Source of the DNA: Anarhynchus alexandrinus
Taxonomy: Eukaryota > Chordata > Aves > Charadriiformes > Charadriidae
Length of the DNA stretch: 64,000 nucleotides
NCBI GenBank assembly: GCA_008711295.1
Contig: VUYV01000036.1
Coordinates: forward strand, 3,903,562 to 3,967,561
Direction of reading: 5' to 3'
The position numbers and the translations under genes are program-made. This document shows, piece by piece, positions 10,501-23,410 of the stretch (position 1 is the stretch's first letter; the number at the start of each line of letters is the position of its first letter). The notes under the pieces were generated by a model, which was given only the letters and a program-made list of their open reading frames with translations, was not told where the DNA came from and made no database searches.

Positions 10501-13500
10501 GACCTCTTAGCATTTTCAAAATACTGAGGACCACAGAAAACTGAGAGCAATCAGACCCTGTAGATCATTTCCAATGTCTTTTAAAAAAATCAGAATTAAT
10601 TTTCTTTCTGAATGCTATAAAAAGAAACATCAAAACTAGCGCCAAAATAACACAAATATTTCCTACAGAAATATGTACAAAATTCAAAGTTTGAATGTTA
10701 ACATCCAAATTAAATTATTTGAAAATTTGGGATAGTGGAATGTGATGGGACCCAGCCAGCACTTTCAAATGAATTTACTTTTCACTATAGTAACTTCCCA
10801 GAAAGATCAAAAGGTTTCTAAACTCAATAAGACAGGTCTTATTAGGATATAAATACTTCATAAATAGAGAAGCACTCAAAGTGGCTGGGTGAGATGGAAC
10901 AGAAGTAAAAGGATTTATAAACAAATCTCTCTTCCGCCCATTGTACCCTCGCTTTCTGGAGCGGTTTCGGCCAACTCTAAAGCTTTCTGCTTGGGATCAT
11001 ACTGTGTCCGTTCCTCCCGGCTCCCCAGGATGCCTTCCCTCCCACCTCTGTTGATGCTGGCTGTGCGCCGGCTGCCCGCTCCCCCTGCAGCCCCAGAGCG
11101 GAGGGTGTCCTCCTTGACATGGTGCCTCTCCAGCTCCTCTACTGGCTTCTCTGCAGCTTCTCCTCCAGGGCTGTGGGCTGTGGGCAGGAGCTGGCCCTGT
11201 ACCCCTGGCAGGTCCCAGCAAACTTCATCCTCTCGTCTGCAGGCAGCCAATGTGCTGATGGAGAACAAACCAACGCAATGTGCTACCAGGACCCACCCGG
11301 AGGCGTTAACATATACAAAACACCAAGGCCACAAATTTACTTTGCACATCTCCCAGCCTCCTGGTCTGATGCCAGCTGAGATCCGAAATTGCTTGTACCG
11401 CATGTACGGTCATTTAGGGTACTGCTTTCAAACTTATCTTTGGCAGAAGGGTGCGGAAGGTGAGGGAGCAGTGTTTGAAAGAAGAAATAATCTTTCCCTT
11501 TAAGGGGTTAGTTTTGGCCACGAGGATTTGTTACTGTAAAACATACCTCTGTCATACCCTCTCCAAAAAACCCCACCTCAATTATTCCGGATAGTTTTAG
11601 GAATAAATAACTGAAAAATTCTCCAGGCAGCACCCAGTGAACAGAAAGCTTGGTTGTGCTTGCACTTTTGCTCTCTGCTTCCATGATCTCAGCAGCTGGC
11701 TGTGAAGCGTGGCACCTGAGAGCACAGCGTGGCTCCCCAGAGACCCCGGCGGGACCCCGAGAGAAGCAGGAGCACCTGCCCATCTGCAGGGGTGACACAG
11801 GCAATGTTGGCGGGCCTCGAACAAATCAGCCAAGCAACATAAAGTTCAGGTTAGAAGTATCTTCCAGCACACATAGCCGGTTCCCCTTGTACCCAGCAGC
11901 TATGTACCGCCAGGCGCCCGCAGAGCCGGGACAAGGGCAGGCAGGGCTGGTACTGCCTCTGTCTTCTCCTCCCTTGGTCCTCTGCTTCTCTCCACTCGGC
12001 GGCTCAGCTTTAACGTCGGTGCCAGCTCCCACTCACATCGCCTGCAGTATTCGGTAGAGCCCATAGATTGAGCTTCCTGGAAGGGCAAAGGATGCGGGTT
12101 TGCTCGCGGTCAGGTTGCTAGGAGACCTACTATTTCCTAGCTATAACCTTTCGGATAAAAAGGGATTACTATTTTCACATTCCAAAAAGGAAAGGAGATT
12201 CTTTTTTGCTTTTTGCCAAAGGGATCAGGTCTGGTCAGGGGGTGGTGAGCGCTCCTATGGTGTCAGACCCTCTGGGAGATGAAGCTACAGATTGACCCTG
12301 GTATTGGGCCCAGCTAGGATTTGGATGGGAACTACCTGCCCAGGCTGAGCTGGGCATACCCACACCTGCAAATCTGGGCACCAGGGAAAGTCTCAGGGCA
12401 GAAATGGAAACAGTCACAGAGGTTAGCCGCTCCCCAGAGAAAGCTGCTGCTGCACAAGTATTTTTTGTACTATACGTTTGAATTTGTGGGCCTAAAGGCT
12501 ACCTAAATCTTGTTTCAAGCTCCTAGGAGAAAAAGAAAAGGAAAAAGGCATGGGTTTAGATTTCCAGTGGCCCCAATGGGCAGAGTAGCAAGCCCAAAAG
12601 GACTACTTCAGTAAGACACTTGGCTCCTGCTTAACCTTTAACCTTCTCGGGAGAATAGTCACTCTGAAATAGAAACTACTCGAGTGTTCAAAATTGGGCA
12701 TGTGCTTATTTATCTCGCTGAACCATTGCACAGCAACAGACTAGCTGGAAGGGAAGGAAGAGATTCTTTATATCAGATCTTGTTATTGCAAAATGGAAGG
12801 AAACAATTTCTGCATCCCAAATTTGATCTGCACATTTCATTTAGTATTTATCTTGAGGATATTTTTATATTAAACTGTTGCCCTGGAATTTTCAAATATT
12901 TTTCACATTTGGGATTATACCTTTTCACTGTTGATTTGATAACTGGTACTTTATCAAATTCTGCTGCACTTATTACGTAGTTATTTTTATAGACAGTACA
13001 CAGTAAACTTGGCACATAGCTAAATGAAAATCCTAATTGTTAATCTGGATGTCTGGTATGTTTAAGTATCTTTTCCCCTAGAAATGAAGATGTGACAGAA
13101 TGGACATATTCTGATTTCATTGTGGACATTAACTAGAGAACAAGATTAATTGCAGTTGTAAGCAAGACTATCTCAACATTTTTTTCTTTGTTAATTAGAA
13201 ATAAAATATTTGTCTTTCAAGAAAGGCCTGTAATATTCATTAAGTTGGGTGTTTTTCTAAATCATCATTTTTAAGACAAAAGATTTTCCATTCCCACTGG
13301 CAAAATTACCTGATGATGAACCACAAATATCATTTGGACTAATATTTTTTTGACATACTAAATCTGACTTCCAAGTTTTGTCATTTGTAAATTCTTCCAT
13401 AACTACTTTACCGTATTTTGTATTCAATAGTTCAAAAGGGAGTTTTGATCAAGTGATCCACTTTTGCTCTGCAAATTCACACCTCCAAAAAAGAACTAGT

Positions 13501-14033
13501 GTGAGCTGGTTAGCTTTTTGTCCTGTCATTTCATTACCTGCCTTTTGATTTCTTATTTCTTTTCTTCACATATTCAGTTAGGGAAAAATTTCTTGCAGGT
13601 TTCCTTTCTGTAAGCTTCTTTTATGAGAAAAGATCAGATTCCTCTCTTTGGGACTACACGGTATAGCTTTGTTCTGTTTGTTACTTTATGACTTTAACAA
13701 TGAGTGCTGATAACTGCAATTCAAAGATTCACTCCAAGAGAAACAGACAGGTGTTTGAGTAATACCAGTGAAAGCCAGAATAAAAAAAAAAATAAAGTTA
13801 AGCTCTTAAACTTGTGCTTAGGTACTCAAATAGAAGTTTTGGAATGATTTTCACAGGGCTGAGATGCCCTGTCTGAAAAATGTTTACTCAACACTTTTGA
13901 GAGAGAAAGGGACAGAGAGCAGCTCACACCACTGAAAGCATCTACTACACTGGCATCATCTTGTATATCCGTATTTACCTTGGCATCTGGCAGGGAAACT
14001 AGTAACTGCTATTAAGGGAATCAATTCCTTGGG

Positions 14034-14050
14034 AAAAAAAAAAAAAAAAA
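14034..14050 (+). repeat. poly(A)17 tract
   Basis: Uninterrupted run of 17 A. No processed pseudogene or SINE body is recognisable immediately upstream, so it is called only as a homopolymer. Confidence 0.85.
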
Positions 14051-15717
14051 GATATGGAAAATCCTGAACTTTACCTGAACACTTCAACTTACCCAAAATC
14101 CTGGGAGACAAAATTACCAAATTTTAACATTATGATTAGAAAAAAAATAGGATGAAGGACACTTAGTTAACCTTCTGGGTGATAAGACTGTGCCATATTT
14201 AAAATCTTTCAGTGTTAATGGTCATAAAGTGCACTTATGGTGGAGAGAGGGAAAGAGAAGTATAAAGTCTCCTTCATATTTATTCTTGAATAAGTTTGTT
14301 CTCTCTACCAACTTTTCTGATGCATGGAGAAAACCTGAAAGAGAAGCAAGTAGCTGAAAATATCTGACTGATCAGGGGCTGACTGTAGCACCAAGCTTTG
14401 TATCACCAAACCTCAGAAGTCTGTACCTTTACAGAATTTACAGACCTTTAAAAAGTTTAAGCCATTCCTCTGTCACTGGACAAACCTCCAAAACCGTTTT
14501 GGTACTATCAGCACCCACACACTTAATAGAGCTCTCATTTATTTGCTTTTTGTCCTCACAGAATGAGTTTGTTTGAGAACTGGAAACATGGTTCGTTGCC
14601 TGTCCCAGACCGACACATGTGGGAAATGTACATTTCAAGCTCCCAAGGATCCAAATATAGATGACTTGAATCCCCAAAAACAACATATCCATGCATGTTC
14701 TTTATTTCCTTGCTATATTATAAGCACATCATGAATTGAAAACTGCTATATGTCAAAGACTTTGGAAGTAAATTAACTTAAGACCTTTCAGTCAGAACTG
14801 GTTATTTAAGCCTGAGATATGAGTGTGAACTGTGTCTCATATTCCCTCCATCCAGACAGCTTTTCAAGAACAAAATGAATTTGGATTACATCGAAATCTT
14901 TTTGGCACCATTGTTTTTGCACAGATTAAAGATTCCTTAGAATGCATTCTTTCCATCCCTACGTGATTATGTGTATGTTGGCCAACATTTTTACATACGG
15001 AGTCCTCAGGCTGAATATTTTTAAATATCTTTAAGTACTAAACGCATGCTCTGTCTTTCAGATGTGCTGAGCAACTGACCTCACAAATCCCATAAAATCC
15101 CAATGTCTTTTTCCCCATAAATAACTAAATACCAGTAATTAGCTGTAAGAGAGTAGAATTCAGTACAGGCATACTTTTTTTTAAAAAATTTCCAACCTGG
15201 CAGTAGATGGTTACCTTGTGTGTCATCCTGTTACTGTTAAACAGCTCTTCCAGACTGGACTGTATTGAAATGGGTAAGACAAATTTTGTTGAACAGAGCT
15301 GTACAAAACCAATCTGCTATAGAGAAGAATATACGGCCAAAACACAATTATACTGGTTTAGGGAATTGAGGGATGTGGCTCAGGTTCAGCAATACTTTGG
15401 AAAACACAGAGCAAGAAAGAGACAGTTACATGAATTTCATGATTCATCGAAAGAATATATGGTACAATGGTGACCTTTAAAACTGGTGAAAACCCAACAG
15501 CCTCATTTAACTTTCTTGTGCTGTTTGCAGACAGCACAAAGAGAAAGCAGAGGTCCTAAGTATGCTGGTCTTTAACTGGTTTTATGAATACACATGGTAA
15601 CATGCATATTCATTTTTAAATGGTGGGGGAACTTTAACCTGTGAGGGAACCAGGGTTTGGAGTTTAACAAGCTTATAGCTTCTTATCATTAACACTTACC
15701 ATTCCAAGTAGCTTACA

Positions 15718-15747
15718 GCCGAAGGACCTCGAGTTTACAAACTCGGC
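15718..15747. repeat. small overlapping inverted repeats
   Basis: CGAGTTT (15730-15736) and AAACTCG (15739-15745) form a 7-bp stem over two bases. GCCGA (15718-15722) can pair instead with TCGGC (15743-15747), so the two helices are mutually exclusive. Small and possibly chance; notable only for its CpG content in AT-rich surroundings. Confidence 0.4.
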
Positions 15748-18700
15748 AAACAACGAAACAAAAAAAGAAATCCATATCATTTGTTTTCTCTAACTCTCTC
15801 ATTGTATCTTAGCTTAACATCTGTCCTTTCAGTCATGAGCTCCTAAGAGCAGGGACCTCTAGCTCAGCATTGAAGAAATGAAGTTAAAAATCTAACAAAT
15901 CTAAGCCAGCTGAACCCATTAGATACTTATTATTGCAAAAAGCTTTGGACTCATTACTCAATCTTCCAAAAGGTAGTATCTTTTTGGAAGCTCCAGCTGT
16001 TTTTTATAGCCATTAAATATACAGAAGTAACATTTCTCTCCCCACCCCTCCTATTCCCCCACTCCCCCCCGGCCCAGGGTTATATATTCTGATATATACA
16101 CTAAGTAATCAGCAGAAGTTTGGAAGCTGACTTGAACAGAGTTCTGGTTTCTCTGCACATCCCCACTGCACTCCTTGTCCCTCTGTCCTTTGTCCCAGCT
16201 TCATCCTCTCATACCTCCAGTCTCTCCCACATAAGCTCCCCTCCTCCTAGTACTCTTATATTTATTCTCATATTCCCTCAAGCATTTTCTATCTACTTTG
16301 CAAATCACATAATTTCTAAAGGGGCAAGGGGCAGCATTAGCAGGGACTGGCTTGAAAGTACAGGCATTTGACTGCCAGCCAGGAGGCCAAACAGAGAGTC
16401 TAAGTGTTGAGTTCGCTCAGCAACCTTTACCTTAAATGGGACAGCAATGAGGACCATTCTTCACTAACCACCGAACAGTTTCTATAAAATCTATGGGAAT
16501 TTAATATCTTCCAGACATCTATCTTTCTGTCAGAGCTTACCGGCCAGTGAATTAAGAAGGTCATCTGTAATCCAGAACTCCTCTGGCATCAGTGTCTCCT
16601 CACTGTGGGATGCAGGCCATTGTATACAGGATAGAAGACACCCTTCTGACCCTCCCAAGATTTGTTATTCTACTCTATGCTTTGCTTCTTCACTTCGCTG
16701 TCCCACCCTCTACTCTTCTCTGCTGTACTCTAGTGCAGTGATGGGATTCTTTCTTGAGTTCGCTCTGTGGTAGAACTCATAAATATTACCTTTCTCTTTT
16801 TCCCTTTCTATACCATGGGGGAAAATGGGATGTGGCTTAAAAAACAAAATAATATAAACCACACGCAATTAAAAATAGTGGACTACTTGGTGGGGGGATG
16901 GAGGGGAGCAAAACTGAGTCTGGAGACAGGCGCCTAGTACCTGGAGGCGAGTAAAGTTTATGGTAGACTTGGTATGGTCTTAAAAGTATTTCATAATTGA
17001 TGAAAATAATCAAGCCAAATGCCACCACAGAAAAATATTATCCAGAACTTTAAACTCATTCCCACACAAGTACCTCTGCTTAAGTCAAAGGTGCAACTCA
17101 TATGCATGTGTTTGCTAGCATACAAGGTGCTAGAAGGATCAAAAGCCTTATCATGAAGAATTAATGCACAATAAAGCAGAAGTCTACTGCAATCCACAAC
17201 CTTGTGAGAATCTAAAACGCTCAGCTTTAATTTCTGCATTAAGACTTCATCAACTGGAAAAATGTAGTCGTTTAAGATAAAGTGTTTAAATTGAGGTCTT
17301 TCATGGATGTTGTAGAAATGTGCAAGATATTTCAGAAAAACATGTTTATGCCTGCATAGATATGGAGACAATTTTGAAGAACTTTTAAAACATAACAAAA
17401 CATAAAACAGCTGAAGCAATAATGGGAGATGTTTTAATTAAGTCTAAACTAAGAGAAATCTTTGTACTTCCCTTGTTTGCTCATCTTCTTCTCTAATTGT
17501 TAAGGGTGAAAAAAAAGTCCCATTAGACTCCACAGGCCTGGAGAGCATGGTGCTGACTCTGGTTTCAGTGAACTGGCCTTCTCCATCTTCTCCAGTGTTG
17601 TGCTGTAGCTAGCAATTTCCAACTTTTTTTTTAATTAGTTCTTGTTAGTTTTGGGTTTTGCTTTGTTGTCGTTTTTTTTTAAAGTTGCATAGAAAAGTTC
17701 TAGAAATCTTTTTTGTAATAAAAGTCACGAGCTCCTCTGGAGATTGATAGCATAATATTCCAGCAGAAGATATTTTTTGTGGAAGAGCAGAGTTTTGGAG
17801 GCCGCCAGGGGCAGTGCTGCAGGCTCTGCTAAGCGTGGGGAGACACGCTACGTGTGGAAACGCCTGGTGGAAACAGGATTTTGCAGACATTGCAGATGCA
17901 CTTGTAGCTAAGGGGGACAGAGGTGCCCCGATTTCACCAAGTCCTCATCCAGGACAGCCTGGGACATCGCAGCATGGGGGCTCCTCAAGAAGGGCCCCAC
18001 GGGGCACAGGGGGCTGGACCCGAAGTCCTCAGGCCGGTGAGCACCTGTGAGTACTTCCTATAGGCATGGTCACGTCACGCACCCGCTTCTGTACAGGTGT
18101 TTGGAGACGGAGGATTGAGGACATCATGGGTTGGCTTCCCTGAGGAGGTTAGGGGCTGTGTTTCCATAGCAACCACAGACGTCCACCTCCGTGGCCTTCC
18201 CCAGTGCTGCCCGCAGTTGCCATAACAGCCCCACACAACAACATCAAGGCTTTTATTGACGTTCATCACAGGCGCTATGAAGACATAAACCCGCAGCGCT
18301 TCCACCACATGTGCTGCCTGGGGAGCATTGGAGGAGACAACGACCCACCAAAAAAAGGATGGTGGTGAGACCTAATTGCTCCAAAACCAAATAAAGCTTG
18401 ATCCGCACACTTACCACCATGTGCAGGAGCCAGCAAGTGCCACAGCTCTTACTGGAAAACATTAAAGAAACAAGGAGATGGGAAGAAAATCAAGGAGTAT
18501 GATTAATGGGGTAACATTTTAGACACCTTTGAAACTGGGTTTCGGGACCTGCTGCTGCAGCTGAAGTGACACATGGACCCAGCATCAAAGCTCTGGGTCA
18601 GGGAAGCAGAGAAGACTTGTGTCTCTGCCAGCTGCCCAGTTCTTTGTGTGCCCTCAGGCAAACCCAGGAACTTCAGCTGTACAATGAGGGCAGCAACAAA

Positions 18701-20217
18701 GAGATCAGCACAGGATACAGGTGACAACGTCCTGTGACAAGTTCAGAAAATGGTAGCCATACAGACCAGCTCATACAGTGACCCCCATTTATCCTACCAG
18801 CAGCACTAATGACTCGGGAGCTCTATTATTTTAGGTAGCGCCATAATATTAATACCAATACAGTCAACAGCAATCTTTTGCACAGAGCTTATTTTACATA
18901 TATGGATAGTGCATTTCCTCGGTTCTTTTTAAACAGCCCACCTATGAACATGAACAAAAACAGTGCTTTTCTTCAAGAAGATGCCTTACATTCACATTTA
19001 TTTCAAGTGTTCTTCCCGTATGCTTGATCTCTTGCCAATCTGCTGGCTAAGTGACACGGGTATGGGATATTTTCTAATCAAACCTTAAAAAAAATGGGAA
19101 AATAAGTTAACTACTAGGACATTTAGCTAGTAAAATATTTGCCTTATATTGCCCTGAAAGGACAAAGACCCAAAGCCACAAGCCACGTACTTGCAGGGCC
19201 AGGTGTGACGTGCTCCTGGCTCAGCCTTCTCTATCTTTCCCGACATGGGAGCTCTCCACAGCACACAGGGATGTGGCTATACAATCTCAGGTCCAGCAAG
19301 CTGGGGCAGTGCTCTCCTACTGCCAGAGGGATGCTTCTGGGAGCGTGACTACCACATCAGTTTTTAAACTTAAGAAGAAAATATTTTTCTGCCTCTCTTC
19401 TCTCCTTCTTTCTACAGCTGCCTCAAACTCCCATTTCTGGTGACTACCACCCCTCCTCAGCTATGACCACCATTTTCCTCTTCACCTATACATTTCCCTC
19501 CCTTTGGCATAAACCCATGTTTCATATGAATTTCATGTTAATTTCATATCCAACATAATTTGTTTCTTTGCCTTTGGTATTTGTCTTGTTCTTGCACTGA
19601 CCTTCTTCTCATACACTCATCCAATCATTCACATCTGCAAAGTTAAATTATCAGGCCATCTCCTGGCCACCAACACCCCACTTTTTACATTTTCACACAA
19701 GAACTACTGTGCTTTCTTTCACGCTGATCTCTTTCCCCCATGCTCAGGATATCTTCCCTAAATTCCCCAAATGCCTACAAAAATTTGATAATGGTTAGGT
19801 TCCTGATGCTGTTTACTAATATCTGCTTTTTTTTTCAATGGATTTCTCATCCATCTTTCTCTGTCTTATGCTTGAGCTGTACTTTTTTAGAGGTGGGCTC
19901 TGTATTTGAGCCTTTTGGCTTGATATTTGAACATTGTCTGTCATGACCTGGTTCTGATAATGATACCCCGAGAGCTCCACCAATAAAACCAGTAAATTAG
20001 TTTTCTGTTAAAATAAAATCAATGGGTCTTTAGGTTTAGCAGGGGTTGAAGGCGTGATATTTAACTCTAATGTGTCTCTTGGGACACTCTATTTTATACC
20101 GTGCATAATGAGACATCAAGCCCTTGAAGTGGACCTACTATTCTGCTGAATGGAGGGGTCATTAGATGGTCTTAGAGCTAGTGTAGGAAGAACTGCTACC
20201 CAGGACCATTAGTACTT

Positions 20218-20310
20218 CATAGAAACACAGAGCAGCTGAAATCAGTCAGGACCTCTGGTGATTGTCTAGTGTACCTACCATGCCCAGAGCAGGGTGTGGT
20301 GGTGCAACCC
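20218..20310 (-). mobile_element. eroded CR1 3' end, minus strand
   Basis: CATAGAAACACAGAGCAGCTG followed by AGGACCTCTGGTGATTGTCTAGT and a C-rich tract matches the layout of a reversed CR1 3' end (tail, GGACCTCTGGAGATCATCTAGTCCAACC, C run) with many substitutions. This is an older copy than those at 44 and 50 kb. The 10-base C run at 20312-20321 is probably the expanded CCAACCCCC part of the element. Confidence 0.65.
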
Positions 20311-21310
20311 TCCCCCCCCCCAACCCCTTTCAGTTCTTTAGACTATTCAGTGACGTTCCTCATTGAGGAGTATATTTCAGTGATAAATTTCACAAAGCAT
20401 TTGTCAAAATTTTTGGTATAGAAAAAATCATTTATCAGAAAAAGAAGAAAAACAGAAACATAGAGATCTTTCCTCTTCTCTTCCCAACACCTGCTGACAC
20501 ACACACATTCCCCAGCTGAAACATTTTTGGGTTTGAGGTTTTCTTTTTAGACAGTGATTAATTGTAGAATATTTTGTCCCAACACTGGCAGAACTTCTGA
20601 ACTCTGTTTTTGGTTGAAAACATTTTCCATCATTTGCGAAGTTGCAGTTTTAAACTCCAAAAGTTTGAACAGCATAAGGTAACCATAAATTACAGCCTAG
20701 GACAAGTATACATCTGTTTAAAAAAACCTTAAAAAAAAAATACTGATCTTAAATTTTCATGGTTTTCATTATTTAACTGCTATACCCAGGTATTGTCATT
20801 TTATAAAATTAAACTTTAACAAGATGCATTTGGTAAAACCTATCTGAGCACTGTTAACAGGACACATTTTAAAGACAGCTTATCATATTTTTCAGAGTGT
20901 TTTACTCTTTCCTTTCAAAAAGAAAAAACATTCCTCTCTGTGTTTTACGTTCCTGTTGGGATTTCATATTGAATAGAAGCCAAGCAGTATAAATTGCATT
21001 AGCTGGTGTCAGTGTGATCATTTCACTCAAGCCTAGATATTCTTATCTCATAGAAAAAAATATAATGAAATGAAGCAAGTGTAAACTTTTTCTAGCGGTA
21101 GATGAGCTCTCTGTGGATATACTTTTATGGTTCAATTCACACAGAGGAGTGTTTATGTGATAAAGGAGAAGGTTTCTTGGTAGCCTGGGCAGTCATGTTA
21201 AGTTGTTTTCCTGAGATCTCTAAAGTTTCATAAAGAAAACAGATTGCAGATTTTAGATTCTAAATCATATCTATCAGCCGTAGGCTTGCACTTTCGCCAC
21301 TAACTACTCT

Positions 21311-21334
21311 GCTGACTCATTGGCTGACTCATTG
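21311..21334. promoter_or_regulatory. tandem AP-1/MARE-like sites
   Basis: GCTGACTCATTG occurs twice back to back (21311-21322 and 21323-21334). Each copy contains TGACTCA, the consensus AP-1 (Fos/Jun) element, and with the preceding bases resembles the left half of a Maf response element. The following bases (ATGAGTTTCA) carry a degenerate inverted TGACTCAT-like match. The match is seen directly; function is inferred only. Confidence 0.35.
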
Positions 21335-23304
21335 AATGAGTTTCATGTTGTTCAATATTAATTTAGCTTAGGGAGAAGCATGCCATCAAGCATTTGCTGT
21401 CTTAACACACTGTCTCTCACAACTTCGATTTGTAGCTAATAACAAAAATCAGAGCTGGGCGAGAATGGGGAAATCTAGCATTTTGCTGCCCTGCAAACTT
21501 TGATCCTGTCAATGAAAGTCACGCGCTGGGGCAGGCACCTCATCAGTCCCAAGAGTAGCAGATGTGAAATACAATGGCTCTGGGCGTTGTAGCTTAGTCT
21601 CAGTTCAAGTTGCCACTAGTTACAGAGTTCTACTCTGATGTGAGACTTATAAAAATGGTGCTGAAACCCTTCCAGTGACTACAATTCAGATACTTTAAAT
21701 ATTTAATATAAAGAGATGTTTTGAATATTTATGAATAGAATTGTAAGTGGATGCTTTCCTGGATGGAAATTGGTTTTTCATTTTTTTTAATGCTAATGTA
21801 GAAACAAACAAAATCTGGGATTATACCAAAGACAACAGCTCAACGCTTTGCTGTTTATGTGCTTCATATTAAAGCTTTCTGAAATTCTTACTTCAGAAGG
21901 CAGACCCAGTGAAAATAGACAAAAATTATTTCAACAAATAGTACTGTTTGAACAGATTCTTATCACAGAAGGATGGTCATCTAATAATATTTTTTTAAGA
22001 TCCCAAGTCAAGATGAAATACTGTTACATTATTTACCCTTTAACCTTCCTTCACCCCAACCTCAGCTATAAAAGGCATCCAAAGACAACAGGAGCAGCAT
22101 CCTCCCTCTAATTAAATTAAAGCTGGCCAAGACAGACCTCAAACATTTTTCTCAAAACACGGGCAGGGTTTCCGTCCGATTACCTTTGTGCTCCTGCTTT
22201 TTGTCAGTTTTACGTTCAAAATTTTTTGGGAGTGGGGGAATGCATAATTATTTGGAGACTTGCTGTCATCTGTCCTTGTTTGCTCATGTACTCAAGGGAG
22301 CAAGAAACGGCAACCCACAATGGAGGTGACTGCTCAGATGAGACAAGAGGTTAGAAACTATAAAGGCTAACCTGTAACCTCAGAGACGTTCCTACCATCC
22401 CGCATCCCAGGAACACCACGTCCACTGCCCTGTATAGAGTAGGTCTGAAAAATGGTAACATTTAATTTTAAATTGCTACCACTTGGGTTGACAAAGAATT
22501 CTGGGCTCCAATTTCTCAGGCAGCTTACTTGGCTTTGAGGTAACACATCACACATGCTGCTGAGAAGGGGGGTCTACCAATCACCAATTACTGAGAGAAA
22601 TTAGCTAACTGCCATGATCCCATTTATAGATGCTGGGCCAGCTCAAGGATAAGCCAGGTAACTGCTCTTTGTCATAGCTGACACATAGATAGAAGTACAA
22701 CCCACAGCGACCCTCAGCCTCTAGTGTGATAAATTCGCTATGATATTTTGGCACTGAAAGTTTGGAGGGCAACCGAATTAGGAGGTCTCGGAACTGTAGT
22801 TTGGGATTTGAACAACAACACTCTGCCCAAATCCTATATTCAAAGACCACATCCTTCTGAATGGTTCAGATGCCCTTTATATAATGACAATATATAATGA
22901 TAATATAATGATGTTCCTTATTTTCTGGTTGCTTGCTTGAGATCCCAAAGGTATGACATGGAAGTTGGAGAGAGGAGATGAAGTCTATGAGAAATCAGCC
23001 ACAAGTTACTCATGATCAGGCACTGAAACCCAGTGGGCTCTTCTGGGAGTCTGGGTCGACCTTCCTCAGTGGTGGTGGAGCACTCTAGTGATGAAAGCAC
23101 AGCAAAGTCTGCAAAGAATTAAATAGCTTGTGCTTAGTGGAGAAACTGGAAGATAAACGTAGTTATACACATAAAAGAAGGCAACCACCCTGCAGACCCT
23201 CAAAACTATGTATGGAGCTGCACATGCAAGCAAAAACAGAACTGAGGGAAGGTCCATAGACAGATTAACAGAAACTGAGCAGCTGGGGTCAGCCTCCGAC
23301 AATG

Positions 23305-23410
23305 CCACAGACATTGTTTATCCCCTGTGCCTTAGTTCTCCTTGAAAATGGGTAAAATATCACTTCCTCACCTCCTGAGAGTCTTCAGGAAGAAGAACAA
23401 TATACCCAGA
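23305..23410 (+). mobile_element. ancient MIR-like SINE fragment (probable)
   Basis: The stretch CTGTGCCTTAGTTCTCC followed by AAAATGGGTAAAATATCACTTCC and CTCACCTCCTGAGAG tracks the 3' half of MIR/core-SINE repeats (TGTGCCTCAGTTTCCCCATCTGTAAAATGGG, then a pyrimidine-rich CTACCTCA segment). Copies of this class are old in amniotes and heavily decayed in birds. Recognition is from memory of the family pattern. The limits are approximate, and a chance match over a short stretch cannot be excluded. Confidence 0.5.

Larger units (their letters stand above)
7533..20217. other. gene-free unique DNA
   Basis: Nearly 12.7 kb without a retroelement or gene I can recognise. Most is AT-rich. A G+C-richer block at about 10.9-12.1 kb has long frames open on both strands at once (10889-11503 plus, 10915-11403 minus, 11650-12057 plus), which is expected of G+C-rich non-coding DNA, so none is called. 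A second G+C-richer patch lies at 17.8-18.3 kb. A 17-base poly(A) lies at 14034-14050. Candidate splice signals at 11046-11236 are discussed as a finding. Confidence 0.55.

Noticed and set aside
10889..11503. 204-codon plus-strand frame, the longest in the window
   Set aside because: Lies in a G+C-rich block where both strands are open together; composition is low-complexity Ser/Pro/Leu and no family is recognised.
16991..17419. 142-codon minus-strand frame in AT-rich DNA
   Set aside because: More striking than frames in G+C-rich DNA, but the product has no recognised domain, and I see neither splice context nor homology that would support it.
17500..17560. CCCATTAGACTCCACAGGCCTGG resembling an old reptile repeat
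   Set aside because: Only about 20 bases resemble the family pattern; too little to call.
17797..17822. CTCF-like GCCGCCAGGGGCAGTGCT
   Set aside because: One base short within the core compared with the CTCF consensus, so spacing is wrong; not called.
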